Source: Straminergon stramineum (Eukaryota; Streptophyta; Bryopsida; Hypnales; Calliergonaceae). From it: DNA of 64,000 nucleotides. Numbering within the stretch: the first letter of the stretch is position 1; each line of letters begins with the position of its first letter. Positions 62,920 to 64,000 of this stretch are shown here, piece by piece. The DNA is taken from the NCBI GenBank assembly GCA_963920665.1, contig OY987264.1, forward strand, positions 27,198,906 to 27,262,905. The letters run 5' to 3'. The translations under genes were made by a program, and so were the position numbers. A model generated the notes under the pieces. The model was not told the DNA's origin and did not search any database. It was given only the letters and a program-made list of their open reading frames with translations.

Positions 62920-64000
62920 GTGAGCTTTGCTTTTTTTCCTTTTCGAAAGCTTTTGTGTTGTGTTGTTGTTAACGGGGCCTTGAAAAGTTGGAGAGGTGGT
63001 TGGAATTAGGGTTAAGGGGTAGTGGAGAACGAGTAGTGGTGAATTGGTGACTCAATGGTAGAGGAAGGGACTGAGAACAGAAATTTATGTTTAGGTGTCC
63101 CATGGAAGGATGCCTGATTGAGATCCTGTTTTGAAGTGTGTACATTGTGGTAACGACTGAGGCTTAGCACATGATTTAAGTATTTCTATACGAAATCGTT
63201 GTCCAATATATGTATTTCAGTGTTTATCGTTGTTAAACAGTATTTAACAACGATAAATTTAAGTATTTCTAGGCGATATTGTTGTCCGATATAGGGATAA
63301 TGTTATGCAGTTGGTGTGCCGTTAATTGAGCTGCTCAACCCTAAATCATCGATAGAAAACTTTTGGAGTCGACGAAAATAACTCGCAAACACTTAACAAT
63401 CCATTTGGAATGTTCAAAACAAGTACGAGCATAAGAATATTCTCTTAAAATGATTATTGAAGTGATTTTTGGCGAGGATCAATGGCCCGCGATGTTCTAG
63501 ACTTTATTGACATAGTCAGACATATCCATTACCAACTAGCACTCAATTTTGCCCTTATTTACTGGTGCAGTACACCACATAATATAGAATCTCCGACTTT
63601 TATGGGCACTCCGAGAAAATATATCATATTAGGTTCATTTAACTCAGTTTAACTTTTTTTAACTCAGTTTTCATTATCTTTAAAAATTAAAATGTGCATG
63701 GGTTTTAGATGGTTGCTACAACATTCTCACCATTGGGATTGGCATGTTCCAAGTCTATATTAGATTTATTAGCAATTTAGTTTTCTATCATTTTATATAT
63801 CTAGCCACATAATGATTCTTTAAAAGGTGAAATCAAATTGAAGATAATATTGTTGATTTTGTTTCTATAGATTCTCAAATTCCTTCCGACGTATCATCAA
63901 ATTCATCAAGTTGAAGATCCGATATTTTTCTCGAAAAGTTTCAATGTTGAACCTTCTCTACTAAAAATTATTGAAAGAATCTTGTTGCGCTACTTTGTAC
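62920..64000 (+). other. LCB1 intron 2 (continues past the edge)
   Basis: It starts GTGAGC. It contains a perfect 15-base palindrome TTTATCGTTGTTAAA with a 5-base loop (63223-63257), set between two imperfect copies of TTTAAGTATTTCTA...TTGTCC. It also holds a fragment of the 1.1 kb TTAA family from about 63718. Confidence 0.6.

Overview
This window looks like nuclear DNA of a land plant. It has three intron-rich genes with GT-AG introns, and between them long AT-rich stretches filled with small transposons. Its proteins are plant versions: a mitochondrial COX15, a CER3/WAX2-type cuticular wax protein and the LCB1 subunit of serine palmitoyltransferase. I cannot fix the species. The CER3 divergence, the wide gene spacing and the many unfamiliar repeats make me lean toward a non-flowering land plant, but that is inference.

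Layout. COX15 lies on the minus strand (7484 down to 3426, seven coding exons, 464 codons plus stop, every phase consistent). From about 7.9 to 43.5 kb I find no gene. This desert is built from repeats. (1) Many elements are bounded by TTAA and begin CCC(C)TAAA or close variants. They fall into at least six families, resemble piggyBac-type non-autonomous elements, and often contain other insertions. (2) There are four copies of a 74-99 bp retroposon, each with its own target-site duplication. (3) There is a 4.15 kb CACTA-type element with 3-bp duplications, a 204-bp CACTA hairpin MITE, and a related CACTA-like fragment. (4) Two further groups of inverted-repeat MITEs are present.

From 45.7 to 54.5 kb lies a complete CER3-like gene on the plus strand (eleven coding exons, 626 residues, TATA box upstream). 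Three of its introns carry imperfect tandem duplications of about 186-213 bp, one intron has a 13-bp minisatellite, and a 118-bp MITE starts three bases after the stop codon. At 57.0-56.0 kb on the minus strand are three exons that splice in frame into a membrane-protein-like tail I do not recognise. The first two exons of LCB1 begin at 62490 and the gene runs off the right edge.

The genes have no evident joint role beyond general metabolism: respiratory-chain assembly (COX15), cuticle wax (CER3) and sphingolipid synthesis (LCB1). The unusual content is the transposon landscape, where nested insertions and related intact copies let insertion events be read directly from the sequence.
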